A stretch of DNA of 64,000 nt from Apodospora peruviana (Eukaryota > Ascomycota > Sordariomycetes > Sordariales > Lasiosphaeriaceae). The notes beneath the pieces were generated by a model that was given only the letters and a program-made list of their open reading frames with translations, made no database searches and was not told the origin of the DNA. Position 1 is the stretch's first letter; each line of letters begins with the position of its first letter. Positions 44,704 to 56,052 of this stretch are shown here, piece by piece. Location of the stretch: positions 2,170,001 to 2,234,000 of the forward strand of contig JAUEDM010000006.1 of the NCBI GenBank assembly GCA_033439685.1, written 5' to 3'. The translations under genes and the position numbers were made by a program.

Positions 44704-46882
44704 TTACATAGAAGGCGTAAACCCTTCCACACCAACCTCCCAACCCTTTGGAAAATGCTTCCCCTCCGCGCCATCCCATCCACCAGCCATCATAGCCATT
44801 GCAAGCAGCAACGACGCCGAGTTTGGAAAATACGGCGTTGGCACCCTCGAGCCGCCCACCGGATACCCAGCATCATCAAACTGGAAAATCGGATCCAGCA
44901 GGTACTCGATAGCCTGCTCCGCGTCCCCCAGCCTCAGCGAATTCATCGCCAGCATGGCAAAGTCCCAGCCATAGGACTCCTCCAACGCCCAGAGCTCCTT
45001 GATTTTCCCGGCCGTCTTTCGCAGCACGTTTTCGTCGAGAGGCGGCCCACTTGCAGGCGGCGGCAGCAAACCATAGATCCCCGCCATGGCTGGGTGGTCG
45101 TTGGTCGTCGCGTTGTCCGTCCACATGCCTGGGATCCCTTCGTACACAGCGTAAGTGCCATCCACGACGGGGAGCGGGGCGAGGTGATCGCGCACGGTCA
45201 GCCATTTTGTCGGGACACTCAGATTCTGGCGCGCCTTCCACCGCGCGGCGACGTCAAACCCAAAACGCCAGTAGGCGAGCTCGAACGTTGGGTTGATGGT
45301 CGCATTGGGGTTCGTGTTCTCCGACACCGGGTACATGGGAGGGCCGAGGTCGTACACGCCCGTCGAGGCGTTATAGAAGGCGAACGAGGCCATGAAATCG
45401 GCCGTCGCGGTGAGGATGTCGTCCCACCTTTCCAGGGTGGTAGAGTTGGGGAAGATGCGGTATTCAGTCTCGGCAAAGTACATGGGGTGCGGCTGCTGCC
45501 AGATTACGAGGCTGTTGATCTCGCCCGGCGCGCTGCGACCGGTCGGGTCGGTCATCTTGCCCCAGCGCGCGCCCTCGTACCCTTGCTGGTGCGCGCGGTC
45601 GAGGGATGATTGGAGAAAACGCGAGTACATGCCCGGCAGGCTGCGCCAGAGCAAGGGGAAGTGGCCCCAGCGCGCGAACGGCAGGCTGTTCCACAGGTTC
45701 ATCTCAAGGTGGAACTTTCCGTACCAACCGTTGTTGACGAGGCCCGATTCCTGGGGCGGGTTGTTGGAGGCCGAGTTGATGGCGAGGAGGTATTGGGAGA
45801 GAATGGTTCGTCGCTGGAGTTCGGTCGCGTCGGGGGATTTGTTGGCGGACAGGTCGATGAAGGCACCTGATGACCAGAATGATGCCCACCAATTTCGAGA
45901 TGTCCCGATGATCTTTTCTAGGGTGCTTGTCTTGGGCTCTGGAGCCGGGGAGAATGTTGCTGTCAGGTGAAGCTTTTTAGGTTCGGTCGTGGTGAAGAAG
46001 TAGCGATGAGTTCCTGGGGCAGGGCCAGAAACAGTGCCATGGCCGTTCCAGTTGATAGTCACATAGTAGGTGGTCTGTCCCAGGTGGTGTCTTATGGTGG
46101 CTGAGCTAGGAGACGTCTGCTCGAGGCTGGTCGTGTGGCCCTCGGTGTTGTTCCAGACGCCCACAAACGGAGCGTTGAACTTGTTTCTGTCGGGAAAGGG
46201 GAAGTCGAAGAAGAGACCAAGCCCGGCTTTCAGCAAGTTGGAGTCAACAACAATTGCTATGGTATCCGAGTCGGGATCCGCCCACGTTTCGACATCGACC
46301 GTGGTCCCATTATAGACAAACGACGACAAGAGCTTCCCTGACCACAAGTCCAGCTCTTGAGCCTTCTTCTGGAGGTCGGTCTCGGTGACGTTGGCACCGC
46401 CAAAGGTGAAGCCGACGTTACCCAGGTTGATTCGCTGCGGGTTCTGGATAAGCCAAGTCGATATGTCGTTCTGGGCAGGATTGGGTTGGTTGTACGTGAC
46501 CAGCCTGTCGTGCGTCCACCACTGCAAGCCCGTAAAGTCTGGAACGTTGTTAGCGAACACAGTTGTAACTTTGTTTGTAGTACGTGGCTGCAATCTTCAT
46601 ACCATCGATAGAAGTCTGGCCAGGTGTAGTCGGCAAGCTGAAGTTGTGCCAACCCCAAGTAGACAAGATGTTGTAGGGCTGAAACGTTTGCAAGCCCGTC
46701 ACATCGGCACCAAACGCAAAGTTGCCATTTCCTACTTGCAAAGGGATTGATGTCGAACTCGCGTTCCGCCGAACATTAAACGACCGCACAACTTTGCGTC
46801 TCTGACAGACCGAGACAGCCTCAGCGAGGGAGGTCAGCAAGAGAAGAAGACCAAGCACATGCATAATGCTTGTCGTTGTCAT
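44704..46882 (-). CDS. secreted six-hairpin glycosidase (GH65-like)
   Basis: Predicted extracellular carbohydrate-active enzyme of 704 residues. Exons 46882-46603 and 46538-44704 flank a 64-base intron, restoring TSIDDFTGLQWW. A signal peptide is evident (hydrophobic LGLLLLLTSLAEA, cleavage near residue 22). The N-terminal beta-rich part carries VGNGNFAFGADVTGLQTF, reminiscent of the GH65 beta-sandwich entry. The alpha/alpha-barrel part includes NGWYGKFHLEMNLWN, WGKMTDPTGRSAPGEIN and ESYGWDFAMLAMNSLRLG. Many NXS/T sites (NNTEG, NATINP, NSTTL) fit secretion. Substrate is unknown; trehalose- or fucose/rhamnose-type activities occur among related fold members. It is divergent from MOB1. Confidence 0.8.
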
Positions 46883-48193
46883 GTGTGTGCGCTTGCATCA
46901 ACCAGTGGCTTCTCTGCTTGTGAGAGACGCCGGGAAGATGGTAATATATTACACCCTACCCACTCTCCCCTTCCTCTCTACCCTACTGGTACCTGAATGT
47001 ATAGAGCCAGCGTCTATATTGTATCCATCCCGGGTGCCATTGAACCCGTTAGCCCGTACATACACAGTGAACGGGGTGACGTAGTCCCAAATAAGGCAAC
47101 GACGGCCATTAACCGTAGTATTCTAGGATTCCTGCCCCATCCCTTGGTATTCTCATCTCTTGATCGTCTGCGGGGTCCGTTGGGGTTGAGTTCCTGTTCG
47201 GCTGACGATGTACCGATCGTAGTCGGGCACGCTGGAGACTTGACAGGGAGAAGAAATGAGAGGAGGGTCCGAAGAGGACGGAGAATAAGATCCACGACCT
47301 GCAAGGTTGGCTTCCCGCGGTGAATTGAGCCTGTTTGGAAGCCTCCATCCCGGGCGGAGTGCAACACTTTTGCACGCTTAGGTTTTAATACCTGTAATAC
47401 GGATATCCGGTCATGGAGAACAAGCACTGGCTGTTTGGGGAGTTTTTCAAGAAAAATAAAATTGTTTATTAAAAGTTGCAAAGGTAAGGTAAGTTGGTGT
47501 TGTGCCATTAAAACGCATCGCCAGTGTTAATAAGAGAGAGCGATGGGGGAGAGGTCTCGTCTATCTGCATGAAAATGTTCAAGACGTTGAAAACACTTGT
47601 TAACAAGAAATGACTTTTTTTTTTCTGGACATATACCGGTTCATTGGGAGGCAGAAGAGATCCTTGAGGTCTTCTTATTTTTTGAGTTGGATGAAACCTG
47701 TAAGAGCGATTCAAGTTCGAGTGAATGACAGCTTGAGTCATCAGCGTGCTACCACACTGAGTGCCAGTCTGTCAGACAAAATATTACCAACCCTAACCCT
47801 TGACTGCGCGCCCCGGCGGCCCCGAACGCCGCACTCGAGCTGGCAGCGGACGTTGGCGCTCAGCTGTTGCCCCGCCGAGCGACGCCCACAGTTGCAGTGG
47901 TAAACAAGCATCTCAAAGCAATTCCCATGTTATGCCACCACCAGTATCACGACACAACTCAGCACGCCTGCACAGACTCAAGGGCCGCTCGTCCAAACCA
48001 AACACCTGGTACTATCCTCGTCTACTTATACGTACGTGCGCATTTATTTCCCCAGCTTGTGACAGCGGAGCGACGCCCACCATCCTGCTGCAGCCAAAGC
48101 CGATACCTTGACGGACAAGTGCCCCGCTAACTCTTGGAATGACGCTGTCCAGTTTAACAACATTTCACGACTCCAGACTCTAGACTTTTCGCC
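46883..48193. promoter_or_regulatory. divergent upstream region of the glycosidase and MOB1 genes
   Basis: 1.3 kb between outward-facing starts. It contains short frames only. No specific sites were assigned. A CCCTAACCC-like telomere-unit match near 47792 is a single copy and is not a telomere. Confidence 0.45.
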
Positions 48194-49180
48194 ATGAGTT
48201 CATTTCTCACAACCGTGTTAGTCTCTATTCTTCCAGTTCTCTCACCATGACTCGTTGATGCTTCTGTCACTGTGGTAACCCGAGGCTATCGCGCGCGCTG
48301 GCTCCCCATCACAAGTCGCCGATCTGTCTCCGCTTGCGCGATCATCGCCAGGGAGCATCGCAGGTCAGCGCCTGTACGTGGAACAACTTAGCTTACATGA
48401 CTTGAATCACAGAAACCAGCGCACGAGGAATCAATTCCGGCCCCGTGCCGCCGGCAAAGGGGGAGCTACTAGCTACCAGTTGCGGCAGTATGCGGAGGCT
48501 ACGCTGGGCGGAGGGAGCCTGCGAAAGGTGGTGAAGCTTCCCGAGGGCGAGGACGAGAATGAGTGGCTGGCCGTCAACAGTAAGCAGCTATTTATGCTAT
48601 CCAAAACAAACAAGACAGTGGACGAGAAGTACTGACCAAGTGCGCAACAGTGGTGGATTTTTACAACCAGATCAACCTCCTCTACGGCGCCATCACCGAG
48701 TTCTGCTCTCCCCAGTCATGCCCCGAGATGAAAGCGACCGACGAATTCGAGTACCTATGGCAGGACACGGAGAACTACAAGCGACCAACCAAGATGCCAG
48801 CCCCGGCGTATATCGAGCAGCTGATGAGCTGGGTCCAGAGCAATATCGACAACGAATCTGTTCTCCCCAGTCGGATTGGTGAGTGTCGAACCTTCTCGGA
48901 TGACCGCTGGCTGCTGTTAAGCTAACTGGATCATGCAGGTGTGCCCTTCCCCAAGTCATTCCCGGCGCTCGTCCGGCAGATATTCAAGCGCATGTATCGT
49001 GTCTATGCCCACATCTACTGCCATCACTACCCGGTCATCCGCGAGCTCGGCTTGGAGCCGCATCTCAACACCAGCTTCAAGCAATACGTTCTCTTCATTG
49101 ACGAGCACAACCTGGCCAGCGGCAAGGACTTCTGGGGACCACTGGGCGACTTGGTCGACAGTATGTTGCGCAGTGATTAG
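48194..49180 (+). CDS. MOB1: MOB1 kinase activator (mitotic exit/septation network)
   Basis: Adaptor that binds and activates NDR/LATS kinases (Dbf2/Sid2 type) at the spindle pole body and septum. Exons 48194-48216, 48413-48579, 48651-48878 and 48939-49180 encode 219 residues, the usual length. The first coding exon is only 23 nt (MSSFLTTV), followed by a 196-base intron. The conserved N-terminus RTRNQFRPRAAGKGG and YAEATLGGGSLRKVVKLPEG lead to the Mob fold. The zinc ligands are visible: Cys pair in FCSPQSCPEM and His pair in HIYCHHYP. LWQDTENYKRPTKMPAPAYI, FPKSFPALVRQIFKRMYRVY and KQYVLFIDEHNL are diagnostic. Confidence 0.96.
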
Positions 49181-49794
49181 ACGGGCAAACGATATGATTT
49201 TGTGGTTTTTGTGTCTTTTTTTTTCTCTTTAGGACGGAAGCATCACTGGGTCGAGCATGTTGGCGTTTGGTTGCACCAATACCTAAGGAAGGGACTGATT
49301 GGGTTTTGCGGTCTCTTGGTTTGTTTGACTACTGGAACTGGCAGCAGGGATGATATGTGATCATTGAAGGGATTTTGGCAGAGTCCTCCCTTTGCTGTGC
49401 TTTCTTGTTTGGAGTTTCTAGAGTTGTTGTGTCTTCCTGTAGAGCAGGATTCCGGTTTGTTGGAGCCTTCAATAAAAATGTAGCCCATATAATAACAATT
49501 GTAAGTTCAATGTTGTTTTCATTACGGGCAGTGGATAAAATAAATACCTTATGCATGGCAACCCGTTCATGTCTTTTTATGCAAGCTGTAGCTGCACTCG
49601 GCCACGAACTGGAGCTCACGAGTGCCCCACTTATCCATATTTCGGATTGGATTGATTCTGTTTGTGGCCTCAGGCATCAATGAATTTGCCGAGCGACCGA
49701 CACAAACCCCGTCGTTGCTTGAAAACTGGAGGAAGCTTGACTTCACGACATTTAGAGGCCCTGCCATCAACTCCCCTCAATCCCACACTCCACC
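49181..49794. other. intergenic between MOB1 and the OSCP gene
   Basis: 614 bases: 3' flank of MOB1 and promoter/leader of the OSCP gene. A reverse CCAAT (ATTGG at 49646-49650) lies about 145 bases upstream of the OSCP start. No gene is seen. Confidence 0.55.
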
Positions 49795-50758
49795 ATGTTG
49801 TCGCGACAGGCATTGCTCCGCTCCGTGCGGACCGCAGCTTCCCAGCGGGCTGTCCTCAACCAGACCCGGTCGTTCGCCGCCGCGCCGGCCGCCAGCAGCG
49901 AGAAGGTCAAGCCTCCCGTCGCCCTCTTCGGTATCGACGGCACCTATGCCACTGCTCTGGTACGCTTCGTCCACCCAACGCGCCCCAATTGGCTTTTCTC
50001 GATGGATTCGGTTGCGATGCGGTGCCAATTGGGGCTTTGTGTGATGGAATGAAGGAGAACGAGGCAAAAATGGCTAACGAAATGCTGCGTCATTTTGCAA
50101 ACTTATCGAATATAGTACACGGCCGCCGTCAAGACCTCCTCCCTCGAGCCGACCGCCAAGTCTCTTGCATCGCTCGGCAACCTCTTCAAGAAGGACCCGA
50201 AGCTGGTGGATATCCTATACGCCCCGACGCTGAGCGTGACCGACAAGACCGCCATCGTGGCCGAGTTGACCAAGACGGCGAGCGTAACGGGCGAGACCGC
50301 CAAGAACTTCCTATCGACGCTGGCCGAGAACAACCGCCTCGGTCTGCTGCCGGGCGTGTGCGAGAAGTTTGCCGAGCTGATGAGCGCCGCCCACGGCGAG
50401 GTTGAGATGCTGGTCACCAGTGCTCAGGTATGACAGACAGGGAGAGATGGAGGAGTGGATGGAGTAGTGGTGCTGATTAATCGTTGCCAACGAATAGCAA
50501 CTCGACAACAAGACTCTTCAACGTCTTGAGACTGCCGTCTCCAAGTCTTCGTACGTTGGAGCGGGCAAGAAGCTCAAGGTTACCAACAAGGTATGTCGTC
50601 TTACTATGCACAACGTTATGGCAATTCTAACTGTGGTTCACAAGGTCAACCCCGATATCATTGGTGGCCTGGTCGTCGAGATTGGCGAGAGAACGATTGA
50701 CCTCAGCGTTGCGGCCAAGATGGCCAAGATGAACAAGCTCCTCCAGGACACTTTGTAA
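49795..50758 (+). CDS. ATP5: mitochondrial ATP synthase subunit 5 / OSCP
   Basis: Oligomycin-sensitivity-conferring protein of the F1Fo peripheral stalk, in the mitochondrial inner membrane complex. Exons 49795-49959, 50116-50427, 50498-50590 and 50645-50758 encode 227 residues. The N-terminus is a basic mitochondrial presequence (MLSRQALLRSVRTAASQR...TRSFAAA). The mature part begins VKPPVALFGIDGTYATALYTAAVK. LYAPTLSV, FLSTLAENNRLGLLPGVCEKF, AHGEVEMLVTSAQ and the C-terminal NPDIIGGLVVEIGERTIDLS are OSCP/delta hallmarks. Intron 1 (49960-50115) carries a 12-base perfect inverted repeat, listed separately. Confidence 0.96.
49982..50035. repeat. perfect 12-base inverted repeat inside OSCP intron 1
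   Basis: GCCCCAATTGGC at 49982-49993 is exactly complementary to GCCAATTGGGGC at 50024-50035. The loop is 30 nt. The hairpin lies wholly within intron 49960-50115, between donor and branch region, and could fold in the pre-mRNA. Confidence 0.85.
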
Positions 50759-51570
50759 ACTAATCCCTGTTTTCTATAAATCGAGTTGCGGAGTTGGGAG
50801 AGAGGGGACACCCAAGAATCCATCATCCTGGAGTGAGTGAACAAATCCGAGAGGAACAATGCCCTGTGTATATGAGTGTGAGGTCCGAATAGAACTATTT
50901 TTCTCGCTGAGGTCGAAATAAGGATGTTGTTTCTGCTGTTAATGAACAGGAATCGAGCTGCTCGCTTCGGATCGGATGGCATCTATGTTTCCAGTCTCTA
51001 TTTGGAGTCAACTAGAGAAAAGCTTTTCTTGCTGGTTGCCTGAGACATATAACTCACATACATCGGATCTGAAGATTACTATGCTAAGGTATCTCTACCT
51101 TCGGAGCCTGAGAATAAGCTCAGTCGACACATATGCACGATGAGTAAGTCTTTTGGTCTGAGGAGAGAATTAGGAGATATCTTATGCATTGATCTCGCGG
51201 TTCGACGATTATTTGGCAGATGGCGGGGTAGAGAAGCAGCTTCCGGCCGATGTGAAGCTTAGCTTTCTTGGATGGGACGAAAATTAGCTTCACTCATCAG
51301 AACTTTGACAACAAAAACAACGCCATTGTCAAAACATTCGAGGGCAAGAGTTAAAGTAATCCGCAAACTTCTTTATCACTGAAGAATATTACAGGCAGCA
51401 AGGTACCTAGGCTCCACACAGCTTAGATTTGCAGCCATTGACTTCATCTCAACAGGCGCTCCAAAGCTCATGGCCAGGGCCACACAAGAACTCAAGAGCA
51501 CACAACGTGAGAACTACCACAATGTCACGAATTACGTCTTTATCTAACTTTGGCCTGAAAAGAGCCGGCC
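50759..51570. other. intergenic, no gene seen
   Basis: 812 bases between OSCP and the next rightward frame, with only short frames. It holds the OSCP 3' flank and the presumed promoter of the 215-residue protein gene. Confidence 0.55.
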
Positions 51571-52218
51571 ATGGCACAGTACGGCGATGGAGGGAAGCTG
51601 CCGCCGACCGGACCAGCAGCAGAGCGACGAGAACTCGAACCTTCGGAGAAAATCCCAGCCCTCAGAAACGTCGCGCCCGGCGTTTTCGTACCCTTCCACG
51701 AGGACATCCTCAGCAAAACCGACTACCCACGGGACCGCATCGATCGTGTGAAGCGGATTCTCGAGAGTATCGACTACCAGCGGGAGGGGGTCAAGGAGAA
51801 CTTGATGTACCTGTTTGAGCGGGAGAAGCAGCGGATCCTGCTAGAGGCCCAGGAGAAGGAACAGGAACTCGGTCTGCAGGACGCCAAGCCCGGTGTGCAT
51901 CCGGCCGAGGTGGACGCCACCCTCCGGTCGATGGAAGCGCCGGCGGAGCCCGGGTGCGACTACAACATAAGGTTCCTGCCGCCGCTTGAACCTCACAGGT
52001 CGCTGGCGACGAACCTGTCGCTCCGGGACAGGACGGTCCAGGGCTTGCTCTCGCTGGTGGAGAGCGGGGTGGCAGACCTGAACGGCTACGAGAGACACAT
52101 CAACGGAATCAGGGACTACTACGTAGACTGCCTCGCGAAGGAGGTGGCACGCATAGAGGCGGCGGGTATGCGACCTGAGGAACGTGGACGAGCTCAAGTT
52201 GCGGAAGCCGAGATGTAG
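51571..52218 (+). CDS. hypothetical protein, 215 residues, unrecognised
   Basis: Single-exon frame starting MAQYGDGGKLPPTGPA. I recognise no family. It is rich in charged residues and predicted mostly helical: DYPRDRIDRVKRILESIDYQ, EGVKENLMYLFEREKQRILL and EAQEKEQELG suggest a coiled coil at about residues 55-105. A second helical part is LVESGVADLNGYERHINGIR with DYYVDCLAKEVARIEAAG. There is no signal peptide or membrane segment. Coding is supported by length, third-position GC preference like its neighbours, and a coherent composition. It may be a lineage-restricted gene. Confidence 0.6.
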   Translation: MAQYGDGGKLPPTGPAAERRELEPSEKIPALRNVAPGVFVPFHEDILSKTDYPRDRIDRVKRILESIDYQREGVKENLMYLFEREKQRILLEAQEKEQELGLQDAKPGVHPAEVDATLRSMEAPAEPGCDYNIRFLPPLEPHRSLATNLSLRDRTVQGLLSLVESGVADLNGYERHINGIRDYYVDCLAKEVARIEAAGMRPEERGRAQVAEAEM

Positions 52219-52843
52219 CACTCTTGATAGGTATCACACACGATCAGAGAGCGAGCACAAGATATCAGCTTGGCTGCAGCCAGAGAAAAAGCCCCAAAAT
52301 AAGGTCTCCGTGGTCTCCTGCTCATAACTGCGCAACACTCTGTCCGACGGCTGTTTGGGATCTGGCAGGGAGAAATGAATGTAGCCACCGGCGGTAAGAA
52401 CCATTGCTCAAAGAGGTCTCAAAAGAGGCGTCTCACACGAATCCATAACGGGGCCTGAAAATAATCAATCTAGAGCACATGATAGAGGAGGACTTGACGG
52501 GAGTAGATATGCGGTTCCAGCTCGAAAGCCAGAGTTGCAATGCAAGTTTCTCCTACAATAAGTGCACAGTACAATTTGAAGAAAAAAATCAAAAAGGAAG
52601 AGAAGCTCGGCCACCAGCTCGAGCTTTTATGGTGTCGACTTTTGGGTCCGGGCTTACAAAGTGTGGTTCATGATTGGCTGGTTAAGCGAGGCCTGCTGGA
52701 GCTCCACCCCTTCTTTCGGGCAACGTCCAGCAGCGGGAACCACTTCGACTCCGGGATCGAAACGTCAAGGAAAGCGAGCTTGTTGATTGCATTCGCCACC
52801 CTCCCATCTCCCCTTTAGAAACCACCTCCGTCAGGACGACACG
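52219..52843. other. intergenic, promoter side of NUO78
   Basis: 625 bases with no gene. The right part is the NUO78 promoter and includes a CCAAT-type box listed separately. Confidence 0.55.
52671..52680 (-). promoter_or_regulatory. candidate CCAAT (HAP-complex) box upstream of NUO78
   Basis: The minus strand reads CAGCCAATCA, an extended match to the fungal CCAAT-binding (HAP) complex preference. It lies about 165 bases before the NUO78 start codon. HAP complexes commonly regulate respiratory genes in fungi. Binding here is inference from sequence alone. Confidence 0.4.
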
Positions 52844-55392
52844 ATGTTGAGGCAGACATTGGCTCGTTCGGCTTGGCGGACTGGCAGACCACAGGCCAGC
52901 CTGGCCGCCGGTCGAGCCTTCTCGGCGACAACTCAGAGACCCGCAGAGGTCGAGCTCACGATTGGTGAGCATCCCGCCCGAGAGCTGCCATTGACCTGCC
53001 GCCATATACTGACTGCCGACTAGATGGAAAGAAAGTCTCGATTGAGGGTAAGTTGTGTCATCAGTCTTACTAACTAGTGGTTGTCGCCGTCGCTGACCCG
53101 GATTGCAGCCGGCTCCGCTCTGATCCAAGCCTGCGAGAAGGCCGGGGTCACTATCCCCAGGTAAGGCACCTCGAAGCTCTCTACTCTGCCCGTGACACCT
53201 TGCGCTGACTGTCTATAGATACTGCTACCATGAGTATGTCGCCTGCGATTGCCCCGGAGCTCCATTCCCGCTGATTCCGTCGCTAACGATTTAACCGCTC
53301 AGGAAGCTCATGATTGCCGGAAACTGTCGTATGTGCTTGGTCGAAGTCGAGAGAGCACCGAAGCCCGTCGCGTCGTGCGCATGGCCCGTACAGCCCGGCA
53401 TGGTCGTCAAGACCAACTCTCCCCTGACCCACAAAGCGCGCGAGGGTGTGATGGAATTCCTGCTGGCGAACCACCCATTGGACTGCCCCATCTGCGACCA
53501 GGGCGGCGAATGCGACCTCCAGGACCAGTCAATGCGGTACGGCGCCGACCGAGGACGATTTCACGAGCTTGGAGGAAAGCGTGCGGTTGAGGACAAGAAC
53601 ATTGGACCTCTCATCAAGACTTCGATGAACAGATGTATCCACTGCACCAGGTGTGTGCGGTTCGCCAACGATATCGCTGGCGCCCCGGAGCTGGGCTCGA
53701 CTGGACGTGGCAACGACCTGCAGATTGGCACATACTTGGAGCAGAACCTCGACTCAGAGCTGTCCGGCAATGTGATCGACCTCTGCCCCGTCGGAGCGCT
53801 GACCTCAAAGCCTTACGCTTTCCGTGCCCGGCCGTGGGAGCTGAAGCGGACGGAGTCGATCGATGTGTTGGACGGACTCGGCTCGAATATCCGGGTGGAC
53901 TCCCGTGGCCTCGAGGTCATGCGTATCCTGCCCCGCCTTAACGATGATGTCAACGAAGAGTGGATCAATGACAAGACCCGGTTCGCGTGCGATGGCCTCA
54001 AGACACAGAGACTGACCATCCCGCTGGTGCGCAGGGAAGGAAAGTTCGAGCCAGCAACATGGGAGCAGGCTCTGACCGAGATTGGACACGCATACCAGGC
54101 GCTGGCACCAAAGGCTGACGAGTTCAAGGTCATCGCCGGTGCCCTCACCGAGGTTGAGTCCCTTGTCGCCATGAAGGACCTTGCCAACAAGCTGGGATCC
54201 GAGAACCTTGCTCTCGATATCCCAGCTGGTAACCAGCCGGTTCCACACGGCATTGATGTCCGGTCAAACTATCTCTTTAACTCCAAGATCTGGGGTATTG
54301 AGTCCGCCGACGCCATCCTTCTTATTGGCACTAACCCGAGACACGAGGCGGCCGTTCTGAACGCGCGTATCAGGAAACAATGGCTTCGCTCAGATCTCGA
54401 AATTGGCGTTGTTGGTGCGCCCTGGGACTCTACCTTTGAGTTTGAGCACCTCGGCAGCGACCTCGCCGCCCTGAAGAAGGCGCTCTCGGGTTCCTTCGGC
54501 AAGAAGCTCCAGTCGGCTAAGAAGCCCATGATCATCGTTGGCTCCGGTGTCACTGACCACCCCGACGCCAAGGCCTTCTACGAGCTGGTCGGCAGCTTCG
54601 TCGACAAGAATGCCGCCAACTTCCTAACTGAGGAGTGGAGCGGCTACAATGTCCTTCAGAGGGAGGCGTCCAGGGTTGGTGCGTTCGAGGTCGGCTTCGT
54701 CCCGCCTTCTACTGCTGTCGCCGAGACGAAGCCTAAGTTCGTCTGGCTGCTTGGAGCCGATGAGTTTGACGAGGCTGCGGCTCCCAAGGACGCTTTTATC
54801 GTCTACCAGGGCCACCATGGTGACAAGGGCGCTCAGATTGCCGACATTGTGCTCCCCGGTGCGGCTTACACTGAGAAGGCTGGAACCTACATCAACACAG
54901 AGGGTCGGGTGCAGATGACCCGCGCGGCCACATCCCTCCCCGGCGCCACCCGCACAGATTGGAAGATCATCCGGGCAGCGAGCGAATTCCTCGGTGCTCC
55001 TCTGCCGTACGATGACGTCGCACAGCTCCGGGACCGAATGGTTGAAATCAGCCCCGCGCTTGCGGCCTACGATGTGGTTGAGCCGGCGGCACTCCCGCAA
55101 CTCAGCAAGGTCCAGCTGGTAGACCAGAACAAGGGCGCCAAGTCGACGGGTGCTCCCCTAAAGAGGGTTATCGACAACTTCTACTTTACAGACGTTATTT
55201 CCAGAAGGTTAGTCCCGCTACCCTCGCTCGACAATGGACTTGAGACGTGTTATCTAACATTGTATGATATATAGCTCCCCAACGATGGCGCGCTGCTCGG
55301 CCGCAAAGGAAACGGGTGACCCGCGGACCAACTTCATGGCGCCTGGCATGGAGGAGGACAGACCGATGGGCCAGATCGCGTATGGTGCATAG
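52844..55392 (+). CDS. nuo78: complex I 78-kDa subunit (NUO78/NDUFS1), mitochondrial
   Basis: Largest peripheral-arm subunit of NADH:ubiquinone oxidoreductase, in the matrix arm. Exons 52844-52964, 53024-53047, 53109-53160, 53219-53233, 53303-55207 and 55275-55392 encode 744 residues. Two internal exons are just 24 and 15 nt. A presequence (MLRQTLARSAWRTGRPQASL) precedes the ferredoxin-like domain. The 2Fe-2S ligands are C68, C79, C82 and C96. The H128/C132/C135/C141 set (HPLDCPICDQGGEC) binds N5-type 4Fe-4S. CIHCTRC (182-188) plus the later LCPVGALT cysteine bind the next cluster. A molybdopterin-oxidoreductase-like domain follows, without metal ligands, as normal. The end MARCSAAKETGDPRTNF with GQIAYGA comes from the last exon. 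Confidence 0.97.
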
Positions 55393-56052
55393 ATTATGAA
55401 CTGAACTGCAACGAAAGAAAGCAATTAAAGTTGATCCTCCAGATTTGCTTCGTAAAAGTTTAGAGCGACAGAAAGACTGTCGATAGCTGAGCACCCTTGG
55501 ACTTTCCTACCCCTCGCTCTTCTGTCCCTTTTTATTGTGTTGGTGTGGTGGGATAGTTTCGTTTGATTTCTGGTTTCTCTTTTTTTTCCCCGGCGGCAGG
55601 TAACGAATACTTTTCTGTATGTATATAAGGAGAGCGTAGCAGAACAGAGGAGAGCAATGAAATTTTGGACGAGTGATAGAGGGCAGTAGACGAGGGGGAC
55701 AGTACATAACGCATTCAAACTGAAAGTATTCGTTTTTGTCAGTCAGCAAATCGATTTGACCTTGTGCGTTTCGCTTAATTCCAGTAAGTTTGTCGTGATA
55801 ATACCGATATGTTACCAACCGTTGATGAACTCAAATGGAGAAGCTGGCCCGAGACGATGAGCATGAAACATACGTCCCTACCTCCTAGTCACCTTATATA
55901 CGTCTACGCATCATAGGTAACTGTTTGAACATAGCCCTGAGCTTTATTTCGGGTATCTAAGAATGGTATCGTCGAGAATTGGGTTCGTATATCCATGCAA
56001 ACTATTAGTTTCTCCCAACAAGTGTTCCTACGCTACGGAGCCAGCCACCACA
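55393..56052. other. intergenic between convergent NUO78 and PEX39-like genes
   Basis: 660 bases of facing 3' flanks. AT-rich and partly T-rich. No gene is seen. Confidence 0.6.

Noticed and set aside
47785..47800. CCCTAACCC telomere-like match
   Set aside because: It is a single partial unit within intergenic sequence, with no array.
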